From positions 326,135 to 390,134 of the forward strand of contig NZ_JAIWNC010000004.1 in assembly GCF_020216025.1 (NCBI RefSeq): a stretch of 64,000 bases of DNA. The letters are read 5' to 3'. Shown here piece after piece: positions 51,472-60,351 of the stretch. The position numbers and the translations under genes were made by a program. The notes below the pieces were generated by a model. That model ran no database searches and had not been told where the DNA came from. It saw only the letters and a program-made list of their open reading frames with translations. Position 1 is the first letter of the stretch. Each line of letters opens with the position of its first letter. This DNA is from Jidongwangia harbinensis (lineage in GTDB: Bacteria; Actinomycetota; Actinomycetes; Mycobacteriales; Micromonosporaceae).

Positions 51472-51544
51472 TACCCCCAACGGGATTCGAACCCGTGCTA
51501 CCGCCTTGAAAGGGCGGCGTCCTAGGCCACTAGACGATGAGGGC
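51472..51544 (-). tRNA. tRNA-Glu (TTC)
   Basis: Minus-strand 73-nt cloverleaf starting GCCCTCATCGTCTAG, anticodon loop CCTTTCAAG with anticodon TTC, T-loop GGGTTCGAATCCC. First gene of the cluster. Confidence 0.95.
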
Positions 51545-51686
51545 AACTCCGCCATCATTGCACATCTGGTAACTCTGGCGGTGTGGGCCCCAACCGGCCC
51601 CGCTTGAGGCTTGGAAAGCATACGTGATCCCTCGGCCCGCCACCAAACCGGTATCCCCCTTTCTACGGCAGCTCGCTGACCTGGGG

Positions 51687-52637
51687 TTATTCGGCCGCGG
51701 CCGCGGTGATCACGCGGACCGCGTCGGTCAGGCTACCGAGCAGGGGGACCTCGTCCGGGAGTTGCTTGCCGTGCCAGCCGGGGCCGGCGGCCGCCACCAG
51801 CATGGGGCGTCGGGGGCCGATCAGCAGGCGGGCCAGCTGCCGCGGGTCACCGGTTTCCGGCAGTTGGCTCCAGAGCACGACCACGGCCGGTCCGGTACGG
51901 GCGACCGCCTGCCCCAGCGCGTCCGGTGGCACCCGGGCCCCGAGCAGCCTGGTGGGTACGCCCGCCTCGGCCAGGGCGGCGGCCAGGGCCTCCAGGGGCA
52001 GGGTGTGCTGTTCCTCGTCGGCGGCGGTGAGCAGGACCCGGGGGGACGTGCTGGCCGGCTTACGGTCGACCGTGCTGAGCGCCTCGGTCACGCTGCGCGA
52101 GATCAGGTGTTCGACCTCGATGAACTTGAGCGACGCCGCGTACCGTTCGCCCACTCCGACCAGGACCGGCATGATCGCCTCGTCCCAGGCGCGGACCACG
52201 CCGCGGTCGGCGATGGTGGTGGTGATGATGTCCCGCAGTGCCTGGGCGTCCAGGCGCATCGCGGCGCGGGCCAGACCTCGGGCGGTGGCCCCGGCCCGGC
52301 CCACCGGGATGGTGTGGCCGCCGCCGTCCCGGAAGCCTTCGTCGAGCGGCTCGGCGTCCGGCGGGAGCGACTCGGGGCCGGGCGGGGGCTCCGGCGAATC
52401 GTCGGAGATCGGCACCCGGCGCGCCCAGGACGCCGCCTCGGCCGGGGTCACGCCCTGGGCGGTCAGCCGCCGCATGACCTGGAGGCGTTCCATGTCCTGG
52501 GGGGTGTACCGCCGGTGCTGCCCGGCGACGTGCTGACTGGGCCCCAGGCCGTAGCGCTGGTGCCAGGTGCGCAGCGTGGTGACGGCGACACCGAGCCGGC
52601 GCGCGACCGCGCCGGCGGTCAGGGCCTCATCCGCCAC
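51687..52637 (-). CDS. MerR-type regulator with cobalamin-binding domain (CarH/LitR-like)
   Basis: A 316-residue protein: an N-terminal MerR helix-turn-helix (LTAGAVARRLGVAVTTLRTWHQRY), an acidic linker, then a B12-binding helix bundle and Rossmann domain. In the helical part GERYAASLKFIEVEH has Tyr where CarH has the capping Trp of its W-x9-E-H motif, with the EH pair kept. The Rossmann loop DEEQHTLPLEAL keeps the cobalamin-ligating His. CarH-type proteins repress carotenoid genes in the dark and let go when light breaks adenosylcobalamin. Its position at the end of a carotenoid operon supports that role. GTG at 52637 overlaps the idi stop region by 11 nt. Confidence 0.85.
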   Translation of the reverse strand: MADEALTAGAVARRLGVAVTTLRTWHQRYGLGPSQHVAGQHRRYTPQDMERLQVMRRLTAQGVTPAEAASWARRVPISDDSPEPPPGPESLPPDAEPLDEGFRDGGGHTIPVGRAGATARGLARAAMRLDAQALRDIITTTIADRGVVRAWDEAIMPVLVGVGERYAASLKFIEVEHLISRSVTEALSTVDRKPASTSPRVLLTAADEEQHTLPLEALAAALAEAGVPTRLLGARVPPDALGQAVARTGPAVVVLWSQLPETGDPRQLARLLIGPRRPMLVAAAGPGWHGKQLPDEVPLLGSLTDAVRVITAAAAE

Positions 52638-53229
52638 CGGAGGACCCCGGCGCCTCGCCCGCGGCGTGCGGGGGATGGGAGGGGGCGACCGAGGCCAGGT
52701 GGGTGGTGAGGCGTTCGGTGACGCCGGCGAGCCAGGGTGCGTACGAGCGGGGGTCGGCGGCCAGGCCTTCGCACAGCTCGTCCAGCGGCACCCAGCGCAC
52801 GCCGGCCACCTCGTCGGGGTCGGGCAGGATGTCGCGGCCGGCCGGAAGGTTGCCGATGAGCACGTGGTCGTACTCGTATTCGACGCGTCCACTGGCCGGG
52901 TCCTCGGCGTAGTAGGAGTAGACGCCGACCTCGGTCAGCGCGACGCCGCCGATGCCGATCTCCTCGACCAGCCGGCGGGCCGCGGCCACGGTGACGTCCT
53001 CGCCGGGGGTGGGGTGGCCGCAGCAGGTGTTGGCCCAGCGCATCGGGAAGCGGGTCTTCACGGCGGCGCGTTGCTGCAGCAGCACCCGGCCCGCGGGGTC
53101 GCGGAGGAACACCGAGAACGCCCGGTGCAGTTGCCCGGGTGCCAGGTGGGCCTCCTCCACCGTGGAGCTGCCGGTGGCCACGCCGTCGGTGTCGACGAGT
53201 TCGACCAGATGTCCTTCGCGGGACGCCAT
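52627..53229 (-). CDS. idi: Isopentenyl-diphosphate delta-isomerase, type 1
   Basis: A 200-residue Nudix-type isomerase interconverting IPP and DMAPP. Motifs are NTCCGHP with the active-site Cys (about residue 69), a Nudix-like box RRLVEEIGI, and YEYDHVL with the catalytic Glu. Starts on the last base of the crtI stop (TGATG) and overlaps the regulator start, so crtI, idi and the regulator are coupled. Supplies precursors to CrtE. Confidence 0.93.
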   Translation of the reverse strand: MASREGHLVELVDTDGVATGSSTVEEAHLAPGQLHRAFSVFLRDPAGRVLLQQRAAVKTRFPMRWANTCCGHPTPGEDVTVAAARRLVEEIGIGGVALTEVGVYSYYAEDPASGRVEYEYDHVLIGNLPAGRDILPDPDEVAGVRWVPLDELCEGLAADPRSYAPWLAGVTERLTTHLASVAPSHPPHAAGEAPGSSGGG

Positions 53230-54722
53230 CAGCGGGTACCTCCGTTCGGTCCGGTGACCCGGGACGCGGCGAGCTTGCCGGAGATCAGCACCATCGGTAC
53301 GCCCACTCCGGGTTGTGTGCCGGATCCGGTGAACACCACGTTCTCCAGTGTCGGATGCAGGTTGCCGGGGCGGAACGGCCCGGTCTGCAGGAAGGTGTGG
53401 GACGACGCGAACGGCGTGCCGGCGGCCATGCCCTGCGCGGCCCAGTCGGCGGGGGTGATGATCCGCTCCACCTCGACGCCGGCGCCGAAGCCGACGTAGC
53501 CGCGCTGCTCCAGCACCTCGACCAGTTCGTCCGCGTAGCGTCGGGCCAGGCCGCCGGTCCAGTCCAGCGCCGCGGCGTCCAGGTTCGGGGTGGGTGCCAG
53601 CACGTAGTACGTGTGCCGGCCGTCCGGTGCCACCGCCGGGTCCGTGCGGCTGGGGTTGGTCACCAGCAGCGACGGGTCGCTCATCAGCCGGCCCTGGCGG
53701 ATCACCTGGTCGAACGTGCTCTTCCAGGCGGCTCCGAAGTGGATGTTGTGGTGCGCGATCTTTCCGTACCCCTGCCGGGAACCGATGTGCAGCACCACGC
53801 ACGACGGTGAGTACCGCAACCGGCGTGGGCGCCGGGAGGCGGGCAGCAGGTCGCGGTAGGCGACCGGCAGGTCCGGGTTGAGCACCACGACGTCGGCCGG
53901 GATGTGCTGTCCGGTACTGGTGATCACCCCGGTGGCCCGGCCGTTCGCGGTGGTCACCTTCTCCACCGTGGTGTCGTAGCGGAACTGCACCCCGTGCTTC
54001 TCCGCGGCGCCCGCCATGGCCCGGGGCACCGCGTGCATGCCGCCCTTCGGAAAGAACACCCCGGCCACCGAGTCGAGGTACGCGATCACCGCGTAGATGG
54101 CGAGCGCGTCGTGCGGCGCGAGGCCGGCGTACATCGCCTGGAAGGAGAAGATCCGCTGGGTACGGGGGTCGCGGAAGAACTGGTTGATCTTCGGTTGCAG
54201 CCGCCGGAATCCGCCCATCCCGAGCAGCTTGAGCAGGTTCAGGTTGAGCAGGTCGATCGGGGTGTCCAGGTTGCGGTCGATGAAGTGGTCGCGTTCCAGC
54301 CGCCACAGGTCCCGGGCGAAGTCGACGAACCGCAGGTACCCGTCGGCCTCGCGGGGCCCGCAGACGCGGGATATCTCGGCCGCCATCCGGACCGTGTCGG
54401 TACGTACGTCCAGCGTGGACCCGTCCGGGTAGTACGCCCGGTAGGCCGGGTCCAGCGGGGTGAGTTCCAGCCAGTCCGCCAGGTCCTCGCCGACGGCGGC
54501 GAGTGGCTCGGCGATGAGTTCCGGCATGGTCAGCACGGTGGGTCCGGTGTCGAAGGTGTACCCGTCGACGGCGAGGCGCCCGGCCCGCCCGCCGGGCACC
54601 GATTCCCGTTCCACCACGGTGACCTGGCGCCCGGCCCCGGCCAGGTGCAGGGCGCAGGCGAGCCCGCCCAGGCCGGCGCCCACCACGACGACGTGTTCGG
54701 TCGGTCCGGTCACTTTTCGCAC
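53229..54722 (-). CDS. crtI: Phytoene desaturase
   Basis: A 497-residue FAD-dependent carotenoid desaturase converting phytoene towards lycopene. The dinucleotide-binding GAGLGGLACALHL (about 16-28), GGRAGRLAVDGYTFDTGPT (about 44-62) and the C-terminal FTGSGTQPGVGVPMVL signature are characteristic. GTG at 54722 with GGAG 5 nt upstream. It lies 28 nt downstream of crtE in the same direction. Confidence 0.95.
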   Translation of the reverse strand: MRKVTGPTEHVVVVGAGLGGLACALHLAGAGRQVTVVERESVPGGRAGRLAVDGYTFDTGPTVLTMPELIAEPLAAVGEDLADWLELTPLDPAYRAYYPDGSTLDVRTDTVRMAAEISRVCGPREADGYLRFVDFARDLWRLERDHFIDRNLDTPIDLLNLNLLKLLGMGGFRRLQPKINQFFRDPRTQRIFSFQAMYAGLAPHDALAIYAVIAYLDSVAGVFFPKGGMHAVPRAMAGAAEKHGVQFRYDTTVEKVTTANGRATGVITSTGQHIPADVVVLNPDLPVAYRDLLPASRRPRRLRYSPSCVVLHIGSRQGYGKIAHHNIHFGAAWKSTFDQVIRQGRLMSDPSLLVTNPSRTDPAVAPDGRHTYYVLAPTPNLDAAALDWTGGLARRYADELVEVLEQRGYVGFGAGVEVERIITPADWAAQGMAAGTPFASSHTFLQTGPFRPGNLHPTLENVVFTGSGTQPGVGVPMVLISGKLAASRVTGPNGGTR

Positions 54723-54750
54723 GGCTGCTCCAGGGGTTCGGTTGGTGCCA

Positions 54751-55914
54751 TCATGCCGGGCGGTGGGTCGCCGTCACGGCGAGTTCGGTGAGGGCCGTGC
54801 GGGCGTCCTCGGCGATCGGCGCGCGGTCCAGGGCGGCGATGCCCTCCGCGACGCGGTCGCTGATCAGGGCTTCCACCCGGGCCGGCGCGCCGGTGTCGGA
54901 GATGATCCGGGCGAGGCGGGCCACGTCGATGTCCGGGCCGGGGAGGAGGGGGCCGCCGGAGCCGTCGGCGGGGATGACGGCTCCGGCGGGGCCGGTGTCC
55001 AGCTCGGCGCGTTGCGCGCGGGTGGCGAGCTGGCGGGCGAGCATGAGCAGGGCGGTGGGTTTGCCGGTACGCAGGTCGTCGCCGGCCGGCTTGCCGGTGA
55101 CCGCGGGGTCGCCGTACACGCCGAGGATGTCGTCGCGTAGCTGGAACGCCTCGCCGACCGCGACGCCGTAGGTGTTGTAGGCCTCGTCCACCTCGTCGCG
55201 GTCGCTGGGGCCGGCCAGGGTCAGGCCGAACTGCATCGGGCGCTGCACCGTGTAGCTGGCCGTCTTGTGCCGGGCGACCAGCAGCGCCCGCTCGACCGAC
55301 CAGGCGTCCGGCCGGCTCTCGCCGAGGACGTCCAGATACTGCCCGGCGACCGCTTCGACGCGCATCCGGTCGTAGCAGCCGCGCACCGCGAACAGGGTGG
55401 CGGTGGACAACGGCGTGCGGGCCAGCAGCTGATCCGCCCAGATCAGGCACAGGTCGCCGACCAGGATGGCCGAGGTCGATCCGAAGTGGTCGGGGTCGCC
55501 GCGGCGCTGGTCCGCTCGGTGCTGGGCGGCGAAGACCCGGTGCGCGGTCGGCGCGCCGCGGCGGGTGTCGGAGCGGTCCATCACGTCGTCGTGCACCAGC
55601 GCGAACGTGTGCATCATCTCGAGCGCGGCGAGCGCCGGCAGGATCGGTTCGACCGGCTGGTCCGGGCCGGCCACCCCGCGCCAGCCCCAGTACGCGAACG
55701 TCGGCCGGAGCCGTTTGCCCCCGCGCAGCACCAGGTCACGGGTGGTGCGGGCGAAGTGGCCGAGTGCCGGGTCGACGGGGTCGAGTGAGACGACCTGAGC
55801 GGTCAGGAAGTCGGCCAGGGTGCCCTCGACGGCGTCGACCAGACCGCCGGAGGGGACGGACTGGCGGGGTACCGCGCGGAGCGGCGGATTTCCCTCGAGG
55901 ATGTCGTTGGCCAC
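54751..55914 (-). CDS. crtE: Geranylgeranyl diphosphate synthase
   Basis: A 387-residue trans-prenyltransferase making GGPP from IPP and allylic primers. The first aspartate motif DDVMD is at about 109-113 and the second, LRDDILG, at about 253-259; KRLRPTF and the basic YTVQRP region also fit. The C-terminal extension is longer than in short synthases. GTG start with TACGGT 12 nt upstream, so the leader is only a few nucleotides. First gene of the crtE-crtI-idi-regulator operon. Confidence 0.93.
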   Translation of the reverse strand: MANDILEGNPPLRAVPRQSVPSGGLVDAVEGTLADFLTAQVVSLDPVDPALGHFARTTRDLVLRGGKRLRPTFAYWGWRGVAGPDQPVEPILPALAALEMMHTFALVHDDVMDRSDTRRGAPTAHRVFAAQHRADQRRGDPDHFGSTSAILVGDLCLIWADQLLARTPLSTATLFAVRGCYDRMRVEAVAGQYLDVLGESRPDAWSVERALLVARHKTASYTVQRPMQFGLTLAGPSDRDEVDEAYNTYGVAVGEAFQLRDDILGVYGDPAVTGKPAGDDLRTGKPTALLMLARQLATRAQRAELDTGPAGAVIPADGSGGPLLPGPDIDVARLARIISDTGAPARVEALISDRVAEGIAALDRAPIAEDARTALTELAVTATHRPA

Positions 55915-55979
55915 GTTGGCGAGAGTACCGTAGCCTGCGGGTTGCGTCGATTGCTGAGTCGATTTTCTCTGGAGGTTAC
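55915..55979. promoter_or_regulatory. Divergent crtE/crtB promoter with a direct repeat
   Basis: The 65-bp spacer has a near-symmetric -10 element TACCGTA (55926-55932) readable both ways, and a perfect 7-bp direct repeat (55946-55952 and 55958-55964, period 12). The repeat lies at about the -35 position for crtE and within the transcribed leader or initiation zone for crtB. It is a plausible operator for the B12-dependent regulator of the operon. Confidence 0.5.
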
Positions 55980-56879
55980 GTGGAAGCGGATCTGGCGGCG
56001 GCCTACGAAAGGTGTCGTGAGCTGCATAGACGCCACGGCCGCACGTATTACCTCGCGACCCGGCTGCTCCCCGGGTGGAAACGACGCCACGTTCACGCTC
56101 TGTATGGGTTCACCCGCTATGCGGACGAGATCGTCGACCGCACCGAGGACCTGCCGCCGGCCGAGCGCGCCGCCCGCCTCACCGAGTGGTCCGAGCAGTT
56201 CCTGGCCGGTCTGCGCGGCGAACCGACCGACGATCCGCTGCTGCCGGCCGTGCTGCACACCATCGCGGTCTTCGACCTCGATCTCGACGACTTCGCGTCG
56301 TTCCTGCGCAGCATGGCGATGGACCTCACGGTCACCTCGTACGCCACCTACGACGACCTGCTCGACTACATGGAGGGCTCGGCCGCGGTCATCGGCACCA
56401 TGATGTTGCCGATCCTCGGCTCCCGGGATCCGGCCGCCGCCCGCGAACCGGCCCGCCAACTCGGCCTGGCGTTCCAGCTCACCAACTTCATCCGGGACGT
56501 GGAGGAGGACCTGGAACGCGGGCGCACCTACCTGCCCGACGAGCACCTGGCCCGGTTCGAGGTGACCCGGGCCGACCTCGAGCAGGCGCGCGCCGAACAC
56601 CGGTCCAGCCCGAAGATCAAGGCCCTCATCCGGTACGAATGCGCGCAGGCGCAGGTCCACTATCGACAGGCCGCGCCGGGCATCCCGTTGCTGAATCCGG
56701 CCTCGCAGGCGTGCATGCGCACCGCGTACCGGCTCTACGGCGGCATCCTCGACGAGGTCGCCGCGGCCGACTACGACGTGTTCGTCCGCCGCGCCACCGT
56801 GCCCAACCGGCGGCGCGCGTCGGTCGCCCTGACCAGCGTGCTGACCCCGGCCGGCACGCCGATGCGGGCCGGCGCCTGA
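55980..56879 (+). CDS. crtB: Phytoene synthase
   Basis: A 299-residue squalene/phytoene synthase that condenses two GGPP molecules. Aspartate-rich motifs are DEIVD (about 49-53) and DVEED (about 173-177), with LGLAFQLTNFIRD before the second. GTG at 55980 preceded by GGAGGT. Divergent from crtE, so both ends of the pathway share one promoter region. Its stop overlaps the photolyase start (TGATG). Confidence 0.95.
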   Translation: MEADLAAAYERCRELHRRHGRTYYLATRLLPGWKRRHVHALYGFTRYADEIVDRTEDLPPAERAARLTEWSEQFLAGLRGEPTDDPLLPAVLHTIAVFDLDLDDFASFLRSMAMDLTVTSYATYDDLLDYMEGSAAVIGTMMLPILGSRDPAAAREPARQLGLAFQLTNFIRDVEEDLERGRTYLPDEHLARFEVTRADLEQARAEHRSSPKIKALIRYECAQAQVHYRQAAPGIPLLNPASQACMRTAYRLYGGILDEVAAADYDVFVRRATVPNRRRASVALTSVLTPAGTPMRAGA

Positions 56880-58213
56880 TGCGTACCGCCGTGGTGCTGT
56901 TCACCCGCGACCTGCGGGTCCGGGACAACCCGGCGCTGGCCGCGGCCTGCGCGCACGCGGAGCGCGTGGTCCCGCTGTTCGTGCTCGACCCGGCGCTGCA
57001 GTCCGGCTCGGCGAACCGGGTCCGGTTCCTGCACCAGGCCCTCGCCGACCTCCGCGAATCGCTCCGCGGCAAGCACGGCGACCTGGTGGTGCGCACCGGC
57101 GACCCGGTCGCCGAGACGGTCGAGGTGGCCCGCGCGGCCGGCGCCGAGGGGGTGGCGATGGCGGCCGACGTGAGCCGGTACGCCCGCCGCCGCGAACGCG
57201 ACCTGGCCGCCGAGTGCGAACGGCACCGCCTGTCGCTGCGCCTGTTCCCGGGCGTCACCGTGGTGAACCCCGGCGACGTGCGACCCGGCGGGGGCGGCGA
57301 CCACTACCGGGTCTTCTCCCCGTACCACCGCGCCTGGGAGGCGGCGAAGTGGCGCGACGAGGCGGCCGAGCCGCGCACCGTCCCGCTGCCCGACGGGCTC
57401 GACGCCGGCGTGCTGCCGGACCCGCCCGCCGGGGACTCACCCGGTGCGGTCGACGGCGGGGAGACCGAGGGGCGGCGGCGACTGGCGGCCTGGCTGCGCC
57501 GGATCGACTCCTACGTCGAGGTGCACGACGACCTGGCCGCCGACGACACGTCGCGGCTCAGTCCGTACCTCCGCTTCGGTTGTGTCTCGCCGCTCGCGGT
57601 GGCGAACGCGGTGCGGGGGCGGACCGGCCCGGGCCCGGAAGCGTTCCTCCGCCAGCTCTGCTGGCGCGACTTCTACTACCAGGTCACGAACGGCTTCCCG
57701 GAGATCTCCACCCGGGCCTACCGGCGCAGCGGCGACCCCGACTGGCGCGCCGACCCGGACGCGCTGCGGCACTGGCAGGACGGCCGCACCGGAGTGCCCA
57801 TCGTGGACGCCGGCATGCGCCAGATGCGGGCCGAGGGCTGGATGCACAACCGGGCCCGGCTGATCACCGCGGCGTTCCTGACCAAGCACCTCGGCCTGGA
57901 CTGGCGGCCCGGCGTGGCCTGGTTCTACCGGTGGCTGCTGGACGGTGACGTGCCGAACAATTCGGGCAACTGGCAGTGGGTCGCGGGCACCGGGAACGAC
58001 ACCCGGCCGTACCGTCGGTTCAACCCGATCCGCCAGGCCGAGCGCTTCGACCCCGACGGCGTGTACGTTCGTCGCTACGTACCCGAACTGGTTTCGGTTC
58101 CCGGCAAGGCCGTGCACCAGCCGTGGCGGTTGCCCGCCGCGGTCCGCCGCGGTCTGGACTACCCGGGTCCGCTGGAGTCGCACCGCGACGAGGCGGTTTG
58201 GTTACGACCGTGA
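56879..58213 (+). CDS. phr: CPD photolyase
   Basis: A 444-residue deoxyribodipyrimidine photolyase. The N-terminal antenna domain starts TAVVLFTRDLRVRDNPAL; the FAD domain has DDTSRLSPYLRFGCVSPL, LCWRDFYYQ, MRQMRAEGWMHNRARL and NSGNWQWVAGTGNDT with the conserved Trp residues. It repairs UV pyrimidine dimers using light. Translationally coupled to crtB, placing DNA repair in the light-induced carotenoid unit. Confidence 0.95.
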   Translation: MRTAVVLFTRDLRVRDNPALAAACAHAERVVPLFVLDPALQSGSANRVRFLHQALADLRESLRGKHGDLVVRTGDPVAETVEVARAAGAEGVAMAADVSRYARRRERDLAAECERHRLSLRLFPGVTVVNPGDVRPGGGGDHYRVFSPYHRAWEAAKWRDEAAEPRTVPLPDGLDAGVLPDPPAGDSPGAVDGGETEGRRRLAAWLRRIDSYVEVHDDLAADDTSRLSPYLRFGCVSPLAVANAVRGRTGPGPEAFLRQLCWRDFYYQVTNGFPEISTRAYRRSGDPDWRADPDALRHWQDGRTGVPIVDAGMRQMRAEGWMHNRARLITAAFLTKHLGLDWRPGVAWFYRWLLDGDVPNNSGNWQWVAGTGNDTRPYRRFNPIRQAERFDPDGVYVRRYVPELVSVPGKAVHQPWRLPAAVRRGLDYPGPLESHRDEAVWLRP

Positions 58214-58247
58214 GGTTCCCGTCCGGTTCGCCGGACGGGTGTGAGAA

Positions 58248-58297
58248 GCGGGCCCTGCCGACTTGTTGCGTTCGTCCGTTCGGCCGGCAGGGCCCGC
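58248..58297. terminator. Bidirectional terminator after phr
   Basis: Perfect 13-bp arms (58248-58260 with 58285-58297) and a 24-nt loop lie between convergent genes. Confidence 0.75.
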
Positions 58298-58330
58298 GAT
58301 CACTTTCCCGTCGTGGCGTGCAGGAAACCC

Positions 58331-59194
58331 TCAGGCAGGCAGGTTTCGCCAGGTGACATAGCGGTGCACGGCGATACCGGCGAACGCCGGCGAGTTCCGG
58401 GTGGCGGCGTCCACTTCGGCCATCGCCGCCCCGAGCCGGGTCGCGCCCTCCTCGGCGAACGTGCAGTACGAGCAGTCCGCCAGCGGTCCGGTCTCGACGC
58501 CCAGCCGGACCCGCTTGCCCACGGCCGCACCGCGGCGCAGCCAGTCCGCGCTCACCGTCATGATCGAGTTCGGTCCGGTCACGGTGTCCCGGTAGCTCAT
58601 CACGGTGATCGCCTTCACCCGGCGCAGCACCTCGTCCGCCAGGTTCTTGCCGCCGACGGTGTACTGGCCGTACCAGAACGGCACGTCCGCCTCCAGCGGC
58701 AGCGTGCTCGCCGCGCGCATCTTGTCCAGCAGAGCCAGGTACGCCTTCAGCGTGGCCGAGAGGTTGCTGTTCCAGCCGTTGGTCAGGTACGGCTCGACGT
58801 CGAGGTGGATGCCGGCGAACAGGCCGGTCGACACCACGGCCCGTTGCCAGGCGAGCGCGGCGGCATGCCCGGTGGTCCAGGCCGGGTCGCCACTCAGCGC
58901 GGTGAGCCGGATCCGGTTCTGGTCGGCCCGCTGCTTCATCTCCCGTAACCGGGGCAGGCTGCCGTCGGTGAGTACGGTCGGCGTGACGTACACGAAGATC
59001 TCGGACACGTTCCGCTCGGCCGCCCAGGACACCACCTCGTCGGCGGGCGGGTCGTCCCACAGCCACATGGCGCGCGTGTTCGGTGCCACCGGGGTGAGGC
59101 CGGCGCCGCCCGCGGACGAAGCCGCGGGCAGCGCCAGGGCGGTGGCGGCCAGCACGACGACGGACACCAGCCCGGCCCGTAGTCGTGCCTTCAT
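58331..59194 (-). CDS. Secreted TIM-barrel-like protein (glycosidase-like)
   Basis: A 287-residue exported protein with a Sec signal peptide (KARLRAGLVSVVVLAATALALPAASSA). The mature part has alternating strands and helices with NTRAMWLWDDP, IFVYVTP, GIHLDVEPYL (an Asp-x-Glu pair, as in many glycosidases) and ITVMSYRDTV, which fits a TIM barrel of the kind seen in bacterial cell-wall or polysaccharide hydrolases. Substrate unknown. GAGGAGA precedes the ATG. Confidence 0.7.
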   Translation of the reverse strand: MKARLRAGLVSVVVLAATALALPAASSAGGAGLTPVAPNTRAMWLWDDPPADEVVSWAAERNVSEIFVYVTPTVLTDGSLPRLREMKQRADQNRIRLTALSGDPAWTTGHAAALAWQRAVVSTGLFAGIHLDVEPYLTNGWNSNLSATLKAYLALLDKMRAASTLPLEADVPFWYGQYTVGGKNLADEVLRRVKAITVMSYRDTVTGPNSIMTVSADWLRRGAAVGKRVRLGVETGPLADCSYCTFAEEGATRLGAAMAEVDAATRNSPAFAGIAVHRYVTWRNLPA

Positions 59195-59259
59195 GAACCG
59201 TCTCCTCGCCTCTATCTCACTTCCGCGAGGATCCAGAATCGGCGGCGGCCGGTGGGCCT

Positions 59260-60312
59260 TTAGGAATCGGCCAGCGCGGATTCGATCCGCTCCACCGCGG
59301 CGAAATCGCCCAGCCGCCGGGTCACGTACCCGATCGCCTGCCCGCGGACCGGATCCGCCCAGGCCGCGTTGCCGCCCAGCCCGCCCATGCCCCAGGAGGA
59401 ATCCGGTTCCAGCTGAACCCCGAGCCCCCACACGACGTCCTGGTCGAGGAACCGGTCCACGCCGGCGAACTGGGGACTCGCCATCGACGCCCCGATCGGC
59501 GCGTCCATCAGGCCGGCGTAGAACCGGGCCAGCGACATCGCGGTGGCGTGCAGGTTCACCGCCGGCACCGACGCGGAGCGCCACCCGGAGCCGTTGACGA
59601 CCGCCAGATCGCGGGCACCGGCCGGATTCGACACCGCCCGGGCATGCAGCGACCCCGGTGCGCCGAGCATCCGCTGCGGCCAGTCCGGTGTCTCGTACTC
59701 CAGCTCGGCGCAGCGGGCGACGTCCGCCGGGCCCAGGCCGAAACCGAAGTCCAGCCCGCCCGGCGCCGCGATCTCCTCGGCCACGAACCGGGCCGGCGGG
59801 CGCCCGTCCACCCGGCGCACCAGCTCACCGAGCAGATGCCCGTAGGTGAGGGCGTGCTCCGCGGCCACCGTGCCGGGCGGCCACTCCGGCTCGGCCCGCG
59901 CCAGGTCGGCACAGAGCAGGTCCCAGTCGATCCAGGCCCCGGCATCCCGGGGCACCGGAAAGGCCGGCAGGCCGGACGTGTGGGCGAGCACCTGGCGTAC
60001 CGACGCCCCGGCCCGGAACTCCGGCCAGTACCGGGCCACTGGCTCGTCCAGCCCGAGAGCCCCGCGCTCGGCGAGCAGCAGCACCGCGTACGCGATCACC
60101 GGCTTGCCCGCCGAATAGACGTTGACCAGCGTGTCCTCGCCCCACGGCACGGTCCGGCCGGCGTCCGCGAAGCCCTCCCGGAGATTCACCACCACCTCGC
60201 CGTGCGCGATCACGGCCAGCGCCGAACCGCCACGCGGATCGGCGGTGAACGCCTCCCGGACCGCCTCGAAACCGGGCGCCACCCGGCCCGTCGTGCACAG
60301 CTCGTCAGACAC
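59260..60312 (-). CDS. Serine beta-lactamase/esterase-family protein (class C-like)
   Basis: A 350-residue cytosolic penicillin-recognising enzyme-like protein. The catalytic Ser-x-x-Lys is SAGK (about residue 69) and the Tyr motif is TYGHLLGELV (Tyr about 154). Proteins of this group are mainly esterases. No signal peptide is visible. GTG start with TATGGT 6 nt upstream (leaderless). Divergent from the oxidoreductase gene. Confidence 0.85.
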   Translation of the reverse strand: MSDELCTTGRVAPGFEAVREAFTADPRGGSALAVIAHGEVVVNLREGFADAGRTVPWGEDTLVNVYSAGKPVIAYAVLLLAERGALGLDEPVARYWPEFRAGASVRQVLAHTSGLPAFPVPRDAGAWIDWDLLCADLARAEPEWPPGTVAAEHALTYGHLLGELVRRVDGRPPARFVAEEIAAPGGLDFGFGLGPADVARCAELEYETPDWPQRMLGAPGSLHARAVSNPAGARDLAVVNGSGWRSASVPAVNLHATAMSLARFYAGLMDAPIGASMASPQFAGVDRFLDQDVVWGLGVQLEPDSSWGMGGLGGNAAWADPVRGQAIGYVTRRLGDFAAVERIESALADS

Positions 60313-60351
60313 CAGCGCACCATAGCCGCCGGGAGTGGGAAGCTGTCTGAC

